Numbered from the stretch's first letter, positions 29,792-39,913 are shown. The stretch is DNA of 64,000 nucleotides from Kiritimatiellaceae bacterium (GCA_013141415.1 JABFQY010000001.1:372001-436000); one strand, 5' to 3'. Notes: a model not told the origin generated them from the letters alone. Numbers and translations: made by a program.

Positions 29792-32281
29792 TCAGAAAAG
29801 GTTCATTTGTGAATCATCGTTTTTTCTGCGCCGGGTGCGATGTTGAGCCAATTTCGGAAGACCCTCGGATTCGAATTCGCCTTCTTCAAGGTTATGCAGA
29901 ATTTCGTTGGCTCGCTCCAACACGGATTGCGGCAGTCCCGCCAGCCGTGCGACGTGAATGCCGTAGCTCTTATCCGCCGCACCGGGAACAATCTTACGCA
30001 GGAAAGTAATCTGATCGCCGCGCTCTTTCACCAGTACGCTGGCGTTCTGCACTCCCGGCATCGTCAGGCTCAAGTCGGTCAGTTCATGATAATGTGTTGC
30101 AAACAGCGTCTTGGCGCGTACCGCCGGGTTTGTGCAGAGAAATTCGGCCACCGACCATGCGATGCTGATGCCGTCGAACGTACTGGTGCCGCGGCCGATC
30201 TCGTCGAGCACGATCAGGCTCTTCGGCGTCGCGTTGTTCAGAATATTCGCCGTCTCCTGCATCTCCACCATAAACGTACTTCGTCCGCGCGCCAGATCGT
30301 CGCTGGCCCCGACGCGGGTGAAAACGCGGTCAACCAGTCCGATCTTCGCTTCCGACGCCGGAACGAATGATCCGATGTGCGCCATGATCGTAATCAGCGC
30401 GACCTGCCGGATATAGGTTGATTTGCCCGCCATGTTCGGCCCGGTAATCACGATCAGCTGATGGTCGGCGCAATTAAGCGTTGTATCGTTCGGCACGAAC
30501 CGCTCGGCGTCCGGCATCTGCTCGACCACCGCATGGCGGCCATCGTGGATGATCAGTTCATCGCCGTCGCTCATGACGGGTCTTACATAGCGGCGCGTCA
30601 GCGCATTTTCGGCGAAGGACGCCAATACGTCGGCTTCGGCGACGGCGCGGGCATTGCGCTGAATTTCGTCAATGTGTTTAACGACTTCGTCGCGGAGTTG
30701 AGTGAACAGTTCGAATTCCAGCGCGACGGCCCGTTCCTGCGCGCCGAGAATTTTATTTTCGTATTCCTTCAGCTCCGGCGTGATAAACCGCTCGGCATTG
30801 GTCATCGTCTGTTTGCGGGTGTAGGTTTCCGGCACCATCGCAAGATTGCTGTTGGTGATCTCGATGAAGTAACCGAACACCTGATTGAAGCGCACCTTGA
30901 GCGACTTGATGCCGGTACGTTCCTGTTCCGACGCCTGAAACTCCGCCAGCCACTGTTTGCCTTTACCGGCCGCGTCGCGCAGTTCGTCCAGTTCCGCCGA
31001 AAAGCCGCGCCGGATCATTCCTCCGTCTTTGGTCGAAACCGCTGGCTCGTCGTCGATCGCCTCGTCGATCATTTTCCCAATGGCTGGAAGTTCGGTCAGC
31101 GATTTTTCCAGTGCTTGAAAACTTCCGTTTGCCGCCAGCAGTTTTTTGAGCTTCGGCAGTTGGTCGAGTGATTCGCCGACGGCGCGCAGGTCGCGGGCAT
31201 TGCCGCCGCCCGAACCGAGCCGCGACATAATCCGTTCGAGGTCGCGCATTTCGCCGAGCAGTTCGCGCACTTCGGCCAGCAGTGTCCGGTTGGCGGTGAA
31301 TGCTTCCACGGCGTCGAGCCGCGCATTGATGGATGAAAGATCGCGGAGCGGGCGGACAATCCAGTCGCGCAGCATTCGCGCGCCCATCGCGGTGCGGGTC
31401 GTATCCAGTACGGAAAGCAGCGTGGACTTCGGACCTTGCCGCGCCGGATTGAGCGGCGCGACCAGCTCCAGATTCATCACCGTCGTTTCATCGAGCAGAA
31501 GATAGTCGTCCGGATTTTTAACCTGAATGCGCCGGACGTGAGAAAGATTCCGGCGCAGTCCGGTATTTACGTAATAAAGCACCGCACCGGCGGCGCGCAG
31601 TCCGAGCGGCGAGTTTTCGCAGCCGAACCCTTTCAGCGAATGCACCTTGAAGTGGCGCAGCAAAACATCTTCCGCGCTGGCGGATTCAAACGTCCAGTCT
31701 TCGCCGACAGTTTTGAGCGTCCGGCCGATGACGGCCTGAATTTCCGGATCGTCCGCCGCCGCTTCGGCGACGATGCATTCCTGCGGTGCGTAGCGCGCCA
31801 GATTTCCGGAGAGCGCGTCGGCGCTGGCCGACTCTTCGATCCAGAACGCGCCGGTCGAAAGGTCGAGCATGGCGAGGCCGAAACGCCCGCCGTCGCGAAC
31901 AAGGCCCGCGAGATAATTGTTCCTGGTGCGGTCGAGCGACGTTTCGTCGAGAATCGTTCCGGGCGTCACCACGCGGGTAATCTCGCGCTTTACAATCCCT
32001 TTGGCGGTGGCGGGATTTTCAACTTGTTCGCAGATAGCGACTTTTTTTCCCGCGTCGATCAGCTGGGCGAGGTAGCCTTCGGCGGCATGATAGGGAATTC
32101 CGCACATCGGAATGTCATGGCGTTTGGTTAGCGTGATGTCCAGGATGCGCGCCGCTTCCTTGGCATCCTCCATGAACATTTCGTAAAAATCGCCGAGGCG
32201 GAAGAAGAGCAGGGTGTTTTCCGGCAGTTCACGGCGGATGCGCCGGTACTGATCCATCATCGGTGTGCTTTTTTCTGCCAT
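29792..32281 (-). CDS. mutS: DNA mismatch repair protein MutS
   Basis: MutS of 829 residues. The mismatch-reading motif [11 protein letters not shown] lies in domain I. The ATPase domain has Walker [30 protein letters not shown] (Walker B and signature) and FATHYHELT. An upstream in-frame ATG (32290) exists, but [12 protein letters not shown] matches family N-termini better. No clear ribosome site is present. No mutL is in the window. Three family A repeat copies sit just upstream. Confidence 0.96.
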   Translation of the reverse strand: MAEKSTPMMDQYRRIRRELPENTLLFFRLGDFYEMFMEDAKEAARILDITLTKRHDIPMCGIPYHAAEGYLAQLIDAGKKVAICEQVENPATAKGIVKREITRVVTPGTILDETSLDRTRNNYLAGLVRDGGRFGLAMLDLSTGAFWIEESASADALSGNLARYAPQECIVAEAAADDPEIQAVIGRTLKTVGEDWTFESASAEDVLLRHFKVHSLKGFGCENSPLGLRAAGAVLYYVNTGLRRNLSHVRRIQVKNPDDYLLLDETTVMNLELVAPLNPARQGPKSTLLSVLDTTRTAMGARMLRDWIVRPLRDLSSINARLDAVEAFTANRTLLAEVRELLGEMRDLERIMSRLGSGGGNARDLRAVGESLDQLPKLKKLLAANGSFQALEKSLTELPAIGKMIDEAIDDEPAVSTKDGGMIRRGFSAELDELRDAAGKGKQWLAEFQASEQERTGIKSLKVRFNQVFGYFIEITNSNLAMVPETYTRKQTMTNAERFITPELKEYENKILGAQERAVALEFELFTQLRDEVVKHIDEIQRNARAVAEADVLASFAENALTRRYVRPVMSDGDELIIHDGRHAVVEQMPDAERFVPNDTTLNCADHQLIVITGPNMAGKSTYIRQVALITIMAHIGSFVPASEAKIGLVDRVFTRVGASDDLARGRSTFMVEMQETANILNNATPKSLIVLDEIGRGTSTFDGISIAWSVAEFLCTNPAVRAKTLFATHYHELTDLSLTMPGVQNASVLVKERGDQITFLRKIVPGAADKSYGIHVARLAGLPQSVLERANEILHNLEEGEFESEGLPKLAQHRTRRRKNDDSQMNLF

Positions 32282-32307
32282 AGCCCGCACAAGCTAACAA
32301 AGCAGGC

Positions 32308-32355
32308 TTCCAATGTCTGGAAGTTTTTTCAATGTTTGGTAAATCCAAGTTGGAA
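32308..32355. repeat. three family A palindrome copies upstream of mutS
   Basis: TTCCAATGTCTGGAA (32308-32322), a decayed TTCAATGTTTGGTAA-like copy (about 32328-32342) and a shorter palindrome TCCAAGTTGGA (32344-32354, followed by A) lie in tandem. They occupy the gap between the divergent mutS and lipoprotein genes, where promoters are expected. Confidence 0.65.
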
Positions 32356-32447
32356 GGTCAGGATTTGAGGTTGCAGAAAAGAATTTCCTGTTTAGAATGC
32401 GGAGCAGTTGGCGGGGGCATGGTGCGCCTGCCGGAAACGGAGGGTTC

Positions 32448-32798
32448 ATGAAGAAGCGTTACGGATTACTTGCCGGGTTGATGCTGGTTGCGATGCTCAC
32501 TGGATGCGGTGGAAGCGGTATTGATGAAAACAAGCCGGTCAGCCAGGTTGCGGCTGATGCGCAGAAGATGACGCAGGCCGATCTGCAGAAGATGGTGGCG
32601 AAATATGACGCCGCTATTGCTGAAAAAGGCAAAGAACTCGAAGCCCTCGCGGCAAAGGTTAAAGATATTCCGCTGACCGAACTGATGGGCGAAAAAGCCA
32701 AGACCCTCAAGGGCGACATGAACAAAATCACCACATCAGTCGGCAAGCTGAAAGACCAGATGGCAGCTTATGCCAAGGAGCTCGCCGCCAAGAAATAA
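32448..32798 (+). CDS. small helical lipoprotein
   Basis: A 116-residue lipoprotein: signal sequence KRYGLLAGLMLVAML with lipobox LTGC, then about 90 residues of continuous charged helix (QKMTQADLQKMVAKYDAAIAE) ending in KK. The start is fixed by GGAGGG 3 bp before ATG at 32448; the frame is open further upstream. It resembles coiled-coil periplasmic lipoproteins in layout, but I recognise no family. A strong terminator follows. Confidence 0.75.
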   Translation: MKKRYGLLAGLMLVAMLTGCGGSGIDENKPVSQVAADAQKMTQADLQKMVAKYDAAIAEKGKELEALAAKVKDIPLTELMGEKAKTLKGDMNKITTSVGKLKDQMAAYAKELAAKK

Positions 32799-32820
32799 CC
32801 GGAACATTTAGTTCCAGACA

Positions 32821-32847
32821 ACGCCCCGCATCCGCGGGGCGTTTTTT
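32821..32847 (+). terminator. intrinsic terminator
   Basis: ACGCCCCGC-ATCC-GCGGGGCGT is a perfect 9-bp stem with a four-base loop, followed by a run of six T. It ends the lipoprotein transcript and separates it from the EF-G-like gene. Confidence 0.93.
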
Positions 32848-32849
32848 AT

Positions 32850-32864
32850 TTCCAAGGTTCGGAA
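32850..32864. repeat. family A palindrome after the lipoprotein terminator
   Basis: TTCCAAGGTTCGGAA begins 2 bp after the T-run of the terminator. One base departs from perfect symmetry (C for T in the right arm). The core differs from the TGT of other copies. Confidence 0.6.
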
Positions 32865-32970
32865 AATTAATTGCGGCCATTTGCAAAGCCGTGTACCTTG
32901 GCATCCTCATGCGCCGCGCTTTGTGTGCGGAGCCGGTTTTGACTAAAAATTAAATCCAAGGAGAGTTGCG

Positions 32971-35016
32971 ATGAAGGGTATTCCAATCTCAGGTGTCCGC
33001 AATTTTGCACTGATGGGCCACACGGGCAGCGGCAAGACGTCCCTGCTGGATGTGATGCTCAATATCCTTGGAACCAATGAGCGGGCCGGCTCCGTGGACG
33101 ATAAAACCAGCATGGCCGACTGGACGCCGGAAGAGCAGGAACACGAAATTTCGATCTGGGCGAAACCCTTCGACGGCGTTTATACCGCCGCCAGCGGCAA
33201 ACAGCGCCGCTTCGTCGTTATTGACACTCCCGGCTACGCCGACTTCGTCGGCCAGCAAATGGCCGCCGCCGAAATCACCGACGCCGCGCTGATCGTGGTC
33301 GATGCCGTTTCCGGCATTCAGGTCGGCACCAACCGCGCGTGGAAAATATGCGAGAAGCGCAATCTGCCGCGCGGTGTCGTCATCACCGGTCTCGACAAGC
33401 CGGAAGCCAGTTTTGAAAAAGCGTTGGCTGCCGTTAAAGCCATGTGGGGCGACATCCGCTGTGTGCCGGTCGTTTTGCCGACGACCGACGGAAAATCTGA
33501 AGTCGATATTCTCGACATGCCGACCGATGCCGTGCCCGCCGATATGGCGGCCACGGTGAAGGCGATCCGCGACCATCTGATCGAGCTGGCCGCCGAGACC
33601 AACGACAAGCTGATGGAAAAATATTTTAACGGCGAAGAACTCACTGCCGACGAATTCTCGCACGGCCTGCGCGAATCGGTACACGAAGCGCACCTGATTC
33701 CGGTGTTCGCCTGCTCGGCCAAAACGAAAATCGGCGTGAAGGAAACGATGGATTCCATCAGCCGCCTTTTCCCGTCGCCGGAAGATTATCCGGTCAAATG
33801 CGCCGACGGCCACGAAGTCGCCACCGGCGAAGACCAGCCGTTCGCCGGACTCGTCTGGCGCTCGGTCAACGATGCGTTTACCGGCCAGCTCAGCTTTGTG
33901 CGCGTCTATCGCGGCAAACTTACGCCCAACTCCGAAGTGCTCAACGCCACCAAAGGCGAAAAGGAACGCATCGGCAGTATTTTTTACATCAACGGTAAAA
34001 AATCGACTGACTGTCTGGAGGCCAAGGCAGGGGATATCATTGCGCTACCGAAGCTGAAAAACACTTTCCTGAACGACACGCTCTGTGCGACGACGGAAAA
34101 AATTACGTTCAAACCGATTGAATTTCCGCATCCGGTTTCCGCCTACGCCGTCGAACCCAAGACCAAAGGCGACGAAGACAAAATCGGCACGGCACTGCAC
34201 CGCGCGGCGGACGAAGATCCGTCCATCCGCGTCGAGCGCAACACGGAGACCCGCGAAACCCTGCTGTGGGGTATGGGCGATATGCACCTCGACGTCACGC
34301 TCGAGCATATCCGGAACCGCAGTAAAGTGGACATCACCCACCACACGCCGAAAGTCGCTTACCGCGAAACCATCACCGGAACCGGCGAAGGGCACTATAA
34401 GCACAAAAAGCAGTCCGGCGGACGCGGCCAGTACGGCGAATGTTTTGTGCGGGTTCATCCGCGCGCGCCGGGCGATAACGAATGGTTCGCCAATAAAGTC
34501 GTCGGCGGAACCATTCCTCATAACTTCATTCCCGCCTGCCAGAAAGGTTTTCTGGAAGGAATGGCCAAAGGCCCGCTCGTCGGTTCCGAAGTCAGTAATC
34601 TAAAAGTGGAACTCTACGACGGCTCCTACCACGACGTGGACTCGTCCGAAGTCGCTTTCAAAATCGCCGGTTCGCGCGCCCTGCACGAAGCGATCGAAAA
34701 AGCGCGGCCGGTTCTGCTGGAACCGATCATGACCATCGCCATCACCGTGCCCGACGAGTACATGGGCGACATCACCGGCATCCTCAACACCAAGCGCGGC
34801 CGGATTCTCGGCATGGGCGTGGACGAAGGGATGCAGGTTATCACCGCCGAAGTGCCGCAGGTCGAAACCTTCAAATTCTGTTCTGAACTGCGCTCCGTCA
34901 CCGGCGGACGCGGCTCGTTCGAGCTGACCTTCGCCCGCTACGAACAGGTCGCCGCCAGCATCGCCCAGAAAATCATCGCCGCCGCCCAGAAAGACAAAGT
35001 CGCCGTCGAGGATTAA
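32971..35016 (+). CDS. elongation factor G-like GTPase (EF-G paralogue)
   Basis: A 681-residue translational GTPase with all EF-G domains. G1 is GHTGSGKT (16-23) and G3 is DTPGYADF. The G4 motif, normally NKxD, reads TGLD (about 139-142), so the guanine-contacting Asn and Lys are replaced. The C-terminal part (RGRILGMGVDEGMQVITAEVP) matches domain V. This fits the EF-G-like subfamily present beside true FusA in many bacteria, whose role is not settled. AAGGAG lies 9 bp before the ATG. Confidence 0.88.
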   Translation: MKGIPISGVRNFALMGHTGSGKTSLLDVMLNILGTNERAGSVDDKTSMADWTPEEQEHEISIWAKPFDGVYTAASGKQRRFVVIDTPGYADFVGQQMAAAEITDAALIVVDAVSGIQVGTNRAWKICEKRNLPRGVVITGLDKPEASFEKALAAVKAMWGDIRCVPVVLPTTDGKSEVDILDMPTDAVPADMAATVKAIRDHLIELAAETNDKLMEKYFNGEELTADEFSHGLRESVHEAHLIPVFACSAKTKIGVKETMDSISRLFPSPEDYPVKCADGHEVATGEDQPFAGLVWRSVNDAFTGQLSFVRVYRGKLTPNSEVLNATKGEKERIGSIFYINGKKSTDCLEAKAGDIIALPKLKNTFLNDTLCATTEKITFKPIEFPHPVSAYAVEPKTKGDEDKIGTALHRAADEDPSIRVERNTETRETLLWGMGDMHLDVTLEHIRNRSKVDITHHTPKVAYRETITGTGEGHYKHKKQSGGRGQYGECFVRVHPRAPGDNEWFANKVVGGTIPHNFIPACQKGFLEGMAKGPLVGSEVSNLKVELYDGSYHDVDSSEVAFKIAGSRALHEAIEKARPVLLEPIMTIAITVPDEYMGDITGILNTKRGRILGMGVDEGMQVITAEVPQVETFKFCSELRSVTGGRGSFELTFARYEQVAASIAQKIIAAAQKDKVAVED

Positions 35017-35023
35017 TCTGATT

Positions 35024-35060
35024 TTCCAGGGGTTGGAAGAGATTCTTCCAGCCCTTGGGA
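35024..35060. repeat. double family A palindrome forming a 37-bp dyad
   Basis: TTCCAGGGGTTGGAA (35024-35038) and TTCCAGCCCTTGGGA (35046-35060) are separated by GAGATTC. The two copies are also inverted relative to each other (GGGG against CCC cores), so the whole 37 bp is one larger imperfect palindrome. It lies 7 bp after the EF-G-like stop and just upstream of the RAYT unit. Confidence 0.75.
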
Positions 35061-35070
35061 TAATTCGCGG

Positions 35071-36164
35071 AGGGTTCCGTGAAGCAGATTGGGCGGATGA
35101 ACGCCGGGTCTGGTTCGTGTGAACACGAAAGTGCGACGGGATATTCAGTCAAAAGACGGGCGTTAACGCCTCCGGCAGGGAAGAACACGTGAACCACCGC
35201 AATTCTTTTCAGGATTACCGTGCACCGGCTTTTTACATGATTACGATGACGACGCTCAGCCGCCGTCCACTTTTTTCTGCCTGCGCAGATAACCTCTCGA
35301 CGCTGAATGAGGATGGCTGGCTGGTTTACAACCTGTGGCATGCCATGCCCAAAACCTATCCGGAGCTGACTCTTTCGACGCTGGTGATTATGCCCGATCA
35401 CCTGCACGGAATTGTGCGCGTGACGGAACGCATGGCACACAGCGTGGGCGTGCCGCTGCGTGCCTTCAAATCGCAGGTGACCAGTGCGTTGCGAAAGAAA
35501 TATGAAAACCCGTCTCTTGCGGTCTGGAATCCGGGTTATCATGATCTGTGTGTCTGGCGCAAAGGGGCGCTGAAGGCGTATACGCATTATCTTTGCGACA
35601 ATCCGCGCCGGTATTGTCTGCGAAAAGAGCATCCGGATCTCTTTATCCGGGTCAATCATCTGCGGCATTCCCGGTTGCCGCCGGAGCCTATATGGAACGG
35701 GTATGGCAACCGCTTTCTGCTCGACCGTCCGGAGATCATCAGCCTTCGGGTTTCGCGGCGGGCTTCTCCGGCAGACATTGAGGGCTTGTGCAAATCGTTT
35801 GTTGATCAGGCCGCACGCGGCGCGGTGGTGATTTCGCCCTTTATTTCATCCGGCGAAAAGGCGGTGGTGTCGGCCATTCTTGATGCCGGTCGCGGTGACG
35901 TGATTCTTATGAAGGCCGGAGGGTTCCCTGACGGTTACAAGCCATCCGGGCGATATTACGATCTCTGTGCGCAAGGCCGCCTTCTGATTCTTACGCCTTA
36001 TCCCGATTGCAGTTCGCCGCCCGCACTGACGGGGGCGCAATGCAACGCAATGAATACGTGGTGTGCCTGGATTGCCCAATCAGAAATAAACTGAATTTTT
36101 TATGCAAAACAGGACTTGAGTTCCCGTAACCGGTACAGCCGGATTAAGAAAGGGTTCTGTGAAG
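35071..36164 (+). mobile_element. RAYT unit bounded by 14-bp direct repeats
   Basis: AGGGTTCCGTGAAG (35071-35084) and AGGGTTCTGTGAAG (36151-36164) match at 13 of 14 bases in direct orientation around the transposase gene. Inside the left flank are two perfect palindromes, TTCGTGTGAACACGAA (35114-35129) and GGCGTTAACGCC (35159-35170). In the right part, GCAGGATGGGAGG echoes GCAGATTGGGCGG on the left. Hairpins next to the gene are typical of RAYT loci. The true ends are not proven. Confidence 0.5.
35189..36094 (+). CDS. REP-associated tyrosine transposase (RAYT) with extra C-terminal domain
   Basis: A 301-residue protein. The N-terminal 160 residues are a Y1/IS200-type transposase domain: FYMITMTTLSRRPLFS, the metal-binding HUH-type motif in LVIMPDHLHGIV (HLH), and a candidate catalytic Tyr in YTHYLCDNPRRYC. 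The remaining 130 residues (AARGAVVISPFISSGEKAVV and GRLLILTPYP) form a Rossmann-like domain of unknown role found with such transposases. The GTG start is preceded by AGGGAAG. RAYTs are domesticated enzymes linked to spreading REP palindromes. The frame is intact. Confidence 0.8.
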   Translation: MNHRNSFQDYRAPAFYMITMTTLSRRPLFSACADNLSTLNEDGWLVYNLWHAMPKTYPELTLSTLVIMPDHLHGIVRVTERMAHSVGVPLRAFKSQVTSALRKKYENPSLAVWNPGYHDLCVWRKGALKAYTHYLCDNPRRYCLRKEHPDLFIRVNHLRHSRLPPEPIWNGYGNRFLLDRPEIISLRVSRRASPADIEGLCKSFVDQAARGAVVISPFISSGEKAVVSAILDAGRGDVILMKAGGFPDGYKPSGRYYDLCAQGRLLILTPYPDCSSPPALTGAQCNAMNTWCAWIAQSEIN

Positions 36165-36193
36165 GAGAGCGAAGCAGGATGGGAGGAGGGGCG

Positions 36194-36254
36194 CCGGAAG
36201 CGGTAAAAAACGGTTTATTTCACTCCGATGGTTGTGTATAAGGTGCGCTTCCGG
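36194..36254. repeat. inverted repeat downstream of the RAYT gene
   Basis: CCGGAAGCG (36194-36202) and CGCTTCCGG (36246-36254) are perfect 9-bp arms around 43 bases, followed by GTCCGGAGGAC, another small palindrome. The arms lie in the 206-bp gap before yebC. It may be a second REP-like structure of the RAYT locus or part of the yebC leader. Confidence 0.45.
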
Positions 36255-36300
36255 TGTCCGGAGGACGGACGGCAATTTTATGGTTTAGCGGGAGAGTTTC

Positions 36301-37050
36301 ATGTCAGGTCATAGTAAGTGGGCGAATATTAAGATCAAAAAGGGCAAGGCGGATGCCGCCCGCGGTAAAGCGTTCAGCAAGATCGCCAAGGAAATGACGG
36401 TGTCGGCGCGTATTGGCGGCGGCGATCCGTCCGGCAATATCACGTTGCGCATGCTGATCGGCAAAGCCAAGTCCGTGAATATGCCCAAGGACAATATCGA
36501 CCGCGCCATTAAGAAAGGTACCGGCGAGCTGGAAGGCGGATCACTGGAAGAGCTGATGTATGAAGCCTATGCTCCGGGCGGAGTCGGCATTCTTGTGCAG
36601 GCGTTGACTGATAACAAGAACCGCGCGGCTTCCGAAATTCGTAATGCGTTCACCAAGAACGGCGCCAGTCTGGCTCAGCAGGGAGCCGTTAGCCGCAGTT
36701 TCCAGCGCAAAGGACAGATTTATATTGATGCCGCCGGGATTGATGAAGATTCGCTGATGAATATCGTGCTGGAAGCCGGAGCTGAAGATATGCGGCGCGA
36801 CGGCGACCAGTTCGAAGTTTTGACGGCGTTTGCCGATTATTCCGCTGTGTCCGAAGCCCTGACGAAAGCGGGTATTGCGACGGCTTCATCGGAGCTGACG
36901 ATGCTTCCCGAGATGCCGACGGATATTAAGGATAAAGAACAGGCGCAGAAGGTGATGAAGCTGATTGATGCGCTGAACGAACTCGACGATGTTCAGAATG
37001 TGTACGGCGCGTTTGAAATCGACGACGCCATTCTGGCGGAAATGGAATGA
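36301..37050 (+). CDS. yebC: YebC/PmpR family protein
   Basis: A 249-residue protein with the diagnostic N-terminus MSGHSKWANIKIKKGKADAA. The EAYAPGGVGILVQALTDNKNR segment is also typical. The family was annotated as transcriptional regulators, and some members have since been tied to relief of ribosome stalling. It overlaps ruvC by ATGA, the usual yebC-ruvC order. Confidence 0.96.
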   Translation: MSGHSKWANIKIKKGKADAARGKAFSKIAKEMTVSARIGGGDPSGNITLRMLIGKAKSVNMPKDNIDRAIKKGTGELEGGSLEELMYEAYAPGGVGILVQALTDNKNRAASEIRNAFTKNGASLAQQGAVSRSFQRKGQIYIDAAGIDEDSLMNIVLEAGAEDMRRDGDQFEVLTAFADYSAVSEALTKAGIATASSELTMLPEMPTDIKDKEQAQKVMKLIDALNELDDVQNVYGAFEIDDAILAEME

Positions 37051-37553
37051 ATAAAGTCCGCATTCTAGGGGTCGATACCTCACTGCGCTCGTCCGGCGTG
37101 GCGGTGATTGAGGTGTCGGGCCAGCAAATGCGGGCTTTGGCATACGGGCGGATTCACAATAAAGCCGCTTTGTCGCACACCGGCTGTCTGGCGGCGATTC
37201 ACCGCGAAGTCGATAAGCTGATTACAGAGTTTTCCCCCGATGAAGCCGTTATTGAAGGTGCTTTTTTTGCCAAGAACGCCAAAACGGCGATGATTCTCGG
37301 CCAGGCGCGCGGCGTCGTGCTGGCGGCCTGTGCCTTGCGTAATCTTCCGGTTTATGAATATTCGCCGCGCTCAATCAAGCAGGCGACGGTCGGAGCCGGA
37401 GCCGCCACCAAAGATCAGGTTGCCAAGATGGTGGCGCGTCTGCTGGGGCTGGCAGAAATTCCGCAAGACGATGCCGCCGATGCGCTTGCGGCGGCCATCT
37501 GCCACGCCCACCAACGCGGCCTGCCGGAAGCCTTGCGTTCAAAACCGGTTTAA
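37047..37553 (+). CDS. ruvC: Holliday junction resolvase RuvC
   Basis: RuvC endonuclease of 168 residues, resolving Holliday junctions with RuvAB. Four acidic residues are in place: LGVDTSLRSSG (Asp7 region), the Glu of AVIEGAFFAKN, and the C-terminal DDAADALAAAICH pair. It overlaps yebC by 4 bp. ruvA and ruvB are not in the window. Confidence 0.95.
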   Translation: MNKVRILGVDTSLRSSGVAVIEVSGQQMRALAYGRIHNKAALSHTGCLAAIHREVDKLITEFSPDEAVIEGAFFAKNAKTAMILGQARGVVLAACALRNLPVYEYSPRSIKQATVGAGAATKDQVAKMVARLLGLAEIPQDDAADALAAAICHAHQRGLPEALRSKPV

Positions 37554-37598
37554 TGTAGTTTGCGTGCCCTGTTTAAAAAACAAAAGGAGAACGACCAG

Positions 37599-38057
37599 AT
37601 GGAACTCAAGGAAATCAAGAAGATCGTCGAGATGATGACCGAGAACGACCTCGCTGAATTTTTGCTCGAAGAAGAAGCTTTTACCCTGCAGCTCAAACGC
37701 GGTACCGCGGGCATCACCCAGATCGTTTCCGCTCCGCAACAGATGATGGCCGCTCCGGTCGCTGCCGCTCCGGTTTCAGCTCCCGCCGCCGTTCCGACTG
37801 CCGACGCTGATGCCGGGCTGGTTGCCATTAAATCTCCAATGGTTGGAACGTTCTACCGCTCACCGTCCCCGGATTCCGACTCGTTCGTTCAGATCGGGCA
37901 GGACGTATCCGCCGAAACGGTCGTTTGCATCATCGAAGCGATGAAGGTGATGAACGAGATCCAGTCCGAAGTGAAGGGTAAGATCAAAAAGATTCTGGTC
38001 GATAACGCCACACCCGTGCAGTTCGGCCAGCCGCTTTTCCTCGTCGAACCGGCTTAG
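37599..38057 (+). CDS. accB: biotin carboxyl carrier protein of acetyl-CoA carboxylase
   Basis: A 152-residue AccB. An N-terminal helix (ELKEIKKIVEMMTENDLAE) and an Ala/Pro linker lead to the biotinyl domain with SPMVGTFYRSPSPDS and the biotin-accepting Lys in EAMKVMNEI. AGGAG lies 10 bp before the ATG at 37599. Codons for SPMVGT spell CTCCAATGGTTGGAA, a near family A sequence, but the residues are the normal conserved ones. It is paired with accC. Confidence 0.95.
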   Translation: MELKEIKKIVEMMTENDLAEFLLEEEAFTLQLKRGTAGITQIVSAPQQMMAAPVAAAPVSAPAAVPTADADAGLVAIKSPMVGTFYRSPSPDSDSFVQIGQDVSAETVVCIIEAMKVMNEIQSEVKGKIKKILVDNATPVQFGQPLFLVEPA

Positions 38058-38104
38058 TCGAAATAGCACCGGCTGAATCTGACACCTGAATCACGGGATT
38101 TTCT

Positions 38105-39469
38105 ATGTTTGAAAAAATACTGATTGCCAATCGCGGCGAAATTGCGCTGCGGATTATCCGGGCCTGCAAAGAGCTGGGAATCAAGTCGGTCGCGGTTTAT
38201 TCCGAGGCCGACGCGGAATCTCTCCACGTTCAGATGGCTGATGAGGCCATTTGTATCGGTCCGGCTTCCGCGACATCCAGTTATCTGAAAATGGCAAATA
38301 TCATCAGCGCCGCCGAGGTGGCCGATGTGGATGCCATTCATCCGGGTTACGGCTTTCTGGCCGAAAACGCGCACTTCGCCGAAATCTGCCGGGACTGCAA
38401 TATCACCTTCATCGGGCCGGATCCGGAAGTGATCCGCAAGATGGGCGACAAGGCGATTGCCCGCGATACGATGAAAGCCGCCGGTGTACCGATTACTCCC
38501 GGCAGCGACGGAATTCTCGCCACGAAGGAAGAGGCGCTGGCGCTGGCTCATAAAATGGGTTATCCGGTTCTGATTAAAGCGGTGGCTGGCGGCGGCGGAA
38601 AAGGAATGCGCGTGGCGCATAACGACGTCAGTCTGGCGCAGGGATTTATGATGGCCAGCGCCGAAGCCGGAAGTGCTTTCGGGAATCCCGATGTGTTTAT
38701 GGAAAAATACATTGAGTCCGCCCGGCACGTTGAAGTGCAGGTGATCGGCGACAAGCACGGCAACGTGGTGCATCTTGGCGAGCGCGATTGCAGTATTCAG
38801 CGCCGCCACCAGAAGCTGGTGGAAGAGTCGCCCTGTCCGGTGCTCACGCCCGACGAGCGTAAGGCACTCGGTGAAGCCGGTGTCAAAGCCGCCAAGTCGG
38901 TCGGCTACAACAGTGCCGGAACGCTGGAATTTCTTTACGACGAAAAGGCCAAGAAGTTTTACTTCATGGAAATGAATACCCGTATTCAGGTGGAACATAC
39001 CGTCAGTGAAGAAGTGACGGGGATCGACCTGGTTAAGGAACAGATTCTGGTCGCTGCGGGCAGAAAGCTTTCGTTCACGCAGGACGATGTAAAAGTGCGC
39101 TACCACGCCATCGAATTCCGTGTGAACGCCGAGGATCCCTATAAGAACTTCACTCCGTCCCCCGGTAAAGTCGAAGCGGTGCATTTCCCCGGCGGCCCCG
39201 GCATCCGGATTGATTCGCACGTTTACAGCGGCTACACCATTTCGCCTTACTACGACAGCATGATTGCCAAAATCATCGCCCGCGGAGCCAATCGCGAAGA
39301 GGCGCTGAACCGCCTGCACCGCGCGCTGGAAGAGTTCACTATCAACGGCCCGCACACCACGGTACCGGTCGGCATGGCGCTGCTGATGGATAACCGTTTC
39401 CGGCGCGGCGAGTACAACACCGCTTTCCTCGAAAAATTCATGCATGAAAATTTCATGGTAGACCGGTAG
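38105..39469 (+). CDS. accC: acetyl-CoA carboxylase biotin carboxylase subunit
   Basis: Biotin carboxylase of 454 residues, ATP-grasp fold. Visible marks are [20 protein letters not shown], the nucleotide loop [25 protein letters not shown] and [14 protein letters not shown]. It carboxylates the biotin of AccB using bicarbonate and ATP in fatty-acid synthesis. It lies 47 bp after accB. The carboxyltransferase genes accA and accD are not here. Confidence 0.97.
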   Translation: MFEKILIANRGEIALRIIRACKELGIKSVAVYSEADAESLHVQMADEAICIGPASATSSYLKMANIISAAEVADVDAIHPGYGFLAENAHFAEICRDCNITFIGPDPEVIRKMGDKAIARDTMKAAGVPITPGSDGILATKEEALALAHKMGYPVLIKAVAGGGGKGMRVAHNDVSLAQGFMMASAEAGSAFGNPDVFMEKYIESARHVEVQVIGDKHGNVVHLGERDCSIQRRHQKLVEESPCPVLTPDERKALGEAGVKAAKSVGYNSAGTLEFLYDEKAKKFYFMEMNTRIQVEHTVSEEVTGIDLVKEQILVAAGRKLSFTQDDVKVRYHAIEFRVNAEDPYKNFTPSPGKVEAVHFPGGPGIRIDSHVYSGYTISPYYDSMIAKIIARGANREEALNRLHRALEEFTINGPHTTVPVGMALLMDNRFRRGEYNTAFLEKFMHENFMVDR

Positions 39470-39484
39470 CAGGGAGGTGCGGCG

Positions 39485-39913
39485 ATGAGTGAGCGAAACG
39501 TTCCTTTTTCCAGGAACTGGCCGATTCCGGAAGAAAAATCCGAAGATGCCGGTCTTGGCACGGTACAGATTCACAACAACGTCATCGCCGTCATCGCTCA
39601 TGAAGCGGCCAACCGTGTTCCCGGCGTGGTGGAGCTTTCCGGAACGCTGGTTGACGAGCTGGTTGATATCATCGGTAAACGCCACCGCGATCGCGGCGTT
39701 CGCGTCGCCGTTGAGTCGGAAAATACCATCATCGTCGAACTGACCGCCGTGCTTGAGTACGGCGTTTATATTCCCGAGGTTTGCGGAAAACTTCAGCTCG
39801 AAGTCCGCAAGTCGATCGAAGAGCTGACCGGCAAGCGGGTGCAGGCGGTTAATATTTCGGTGCAGAGTATTCGCCGCGCGGTGAAGGATTCGGCAGAAGG
39901 AGGTGTGAAATGA
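39485..39913 (+). CDS. Asp23/Gls24 family envelope stress protein
   Basis: A 142-residue protein with the Asp23 core: VQIHNNVIAVIAHEAANRVPGVVELSG and GVYIPEVCGKLQLEVRKSIEELTGKRVQAVNI. It has an N-terminal extension of about 25 residues and no membrane segment. The neighbouring AmaP-like gene, overlapping by 4 bp, is its probable membrane anchor, as in Gram-positive bacteria. GGGAGGT precedes the start. Confidence 0.88.
   Translation: MSERNVPFSRNWPIPEEKSEDAGLGTVQIHNNVIAVIAHEAANRVPGVVELSGTLVDELVDIIGKRHRDRGVRVAVESENTIIVELTAVLEYGVYIPEVCGKLQLEVRKSIEELTGKRVQAVNISVQSIRRAVKDSAEGGVK

Noticed and set aside
37834-37848. CTCCAATGGTTGGAA in accB as a family A insertion.
   Set aside because: The residues SPMVGT are the normal conserved AccB sequence, so an insertion is not needed. 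It is kept only as a near match in the count.
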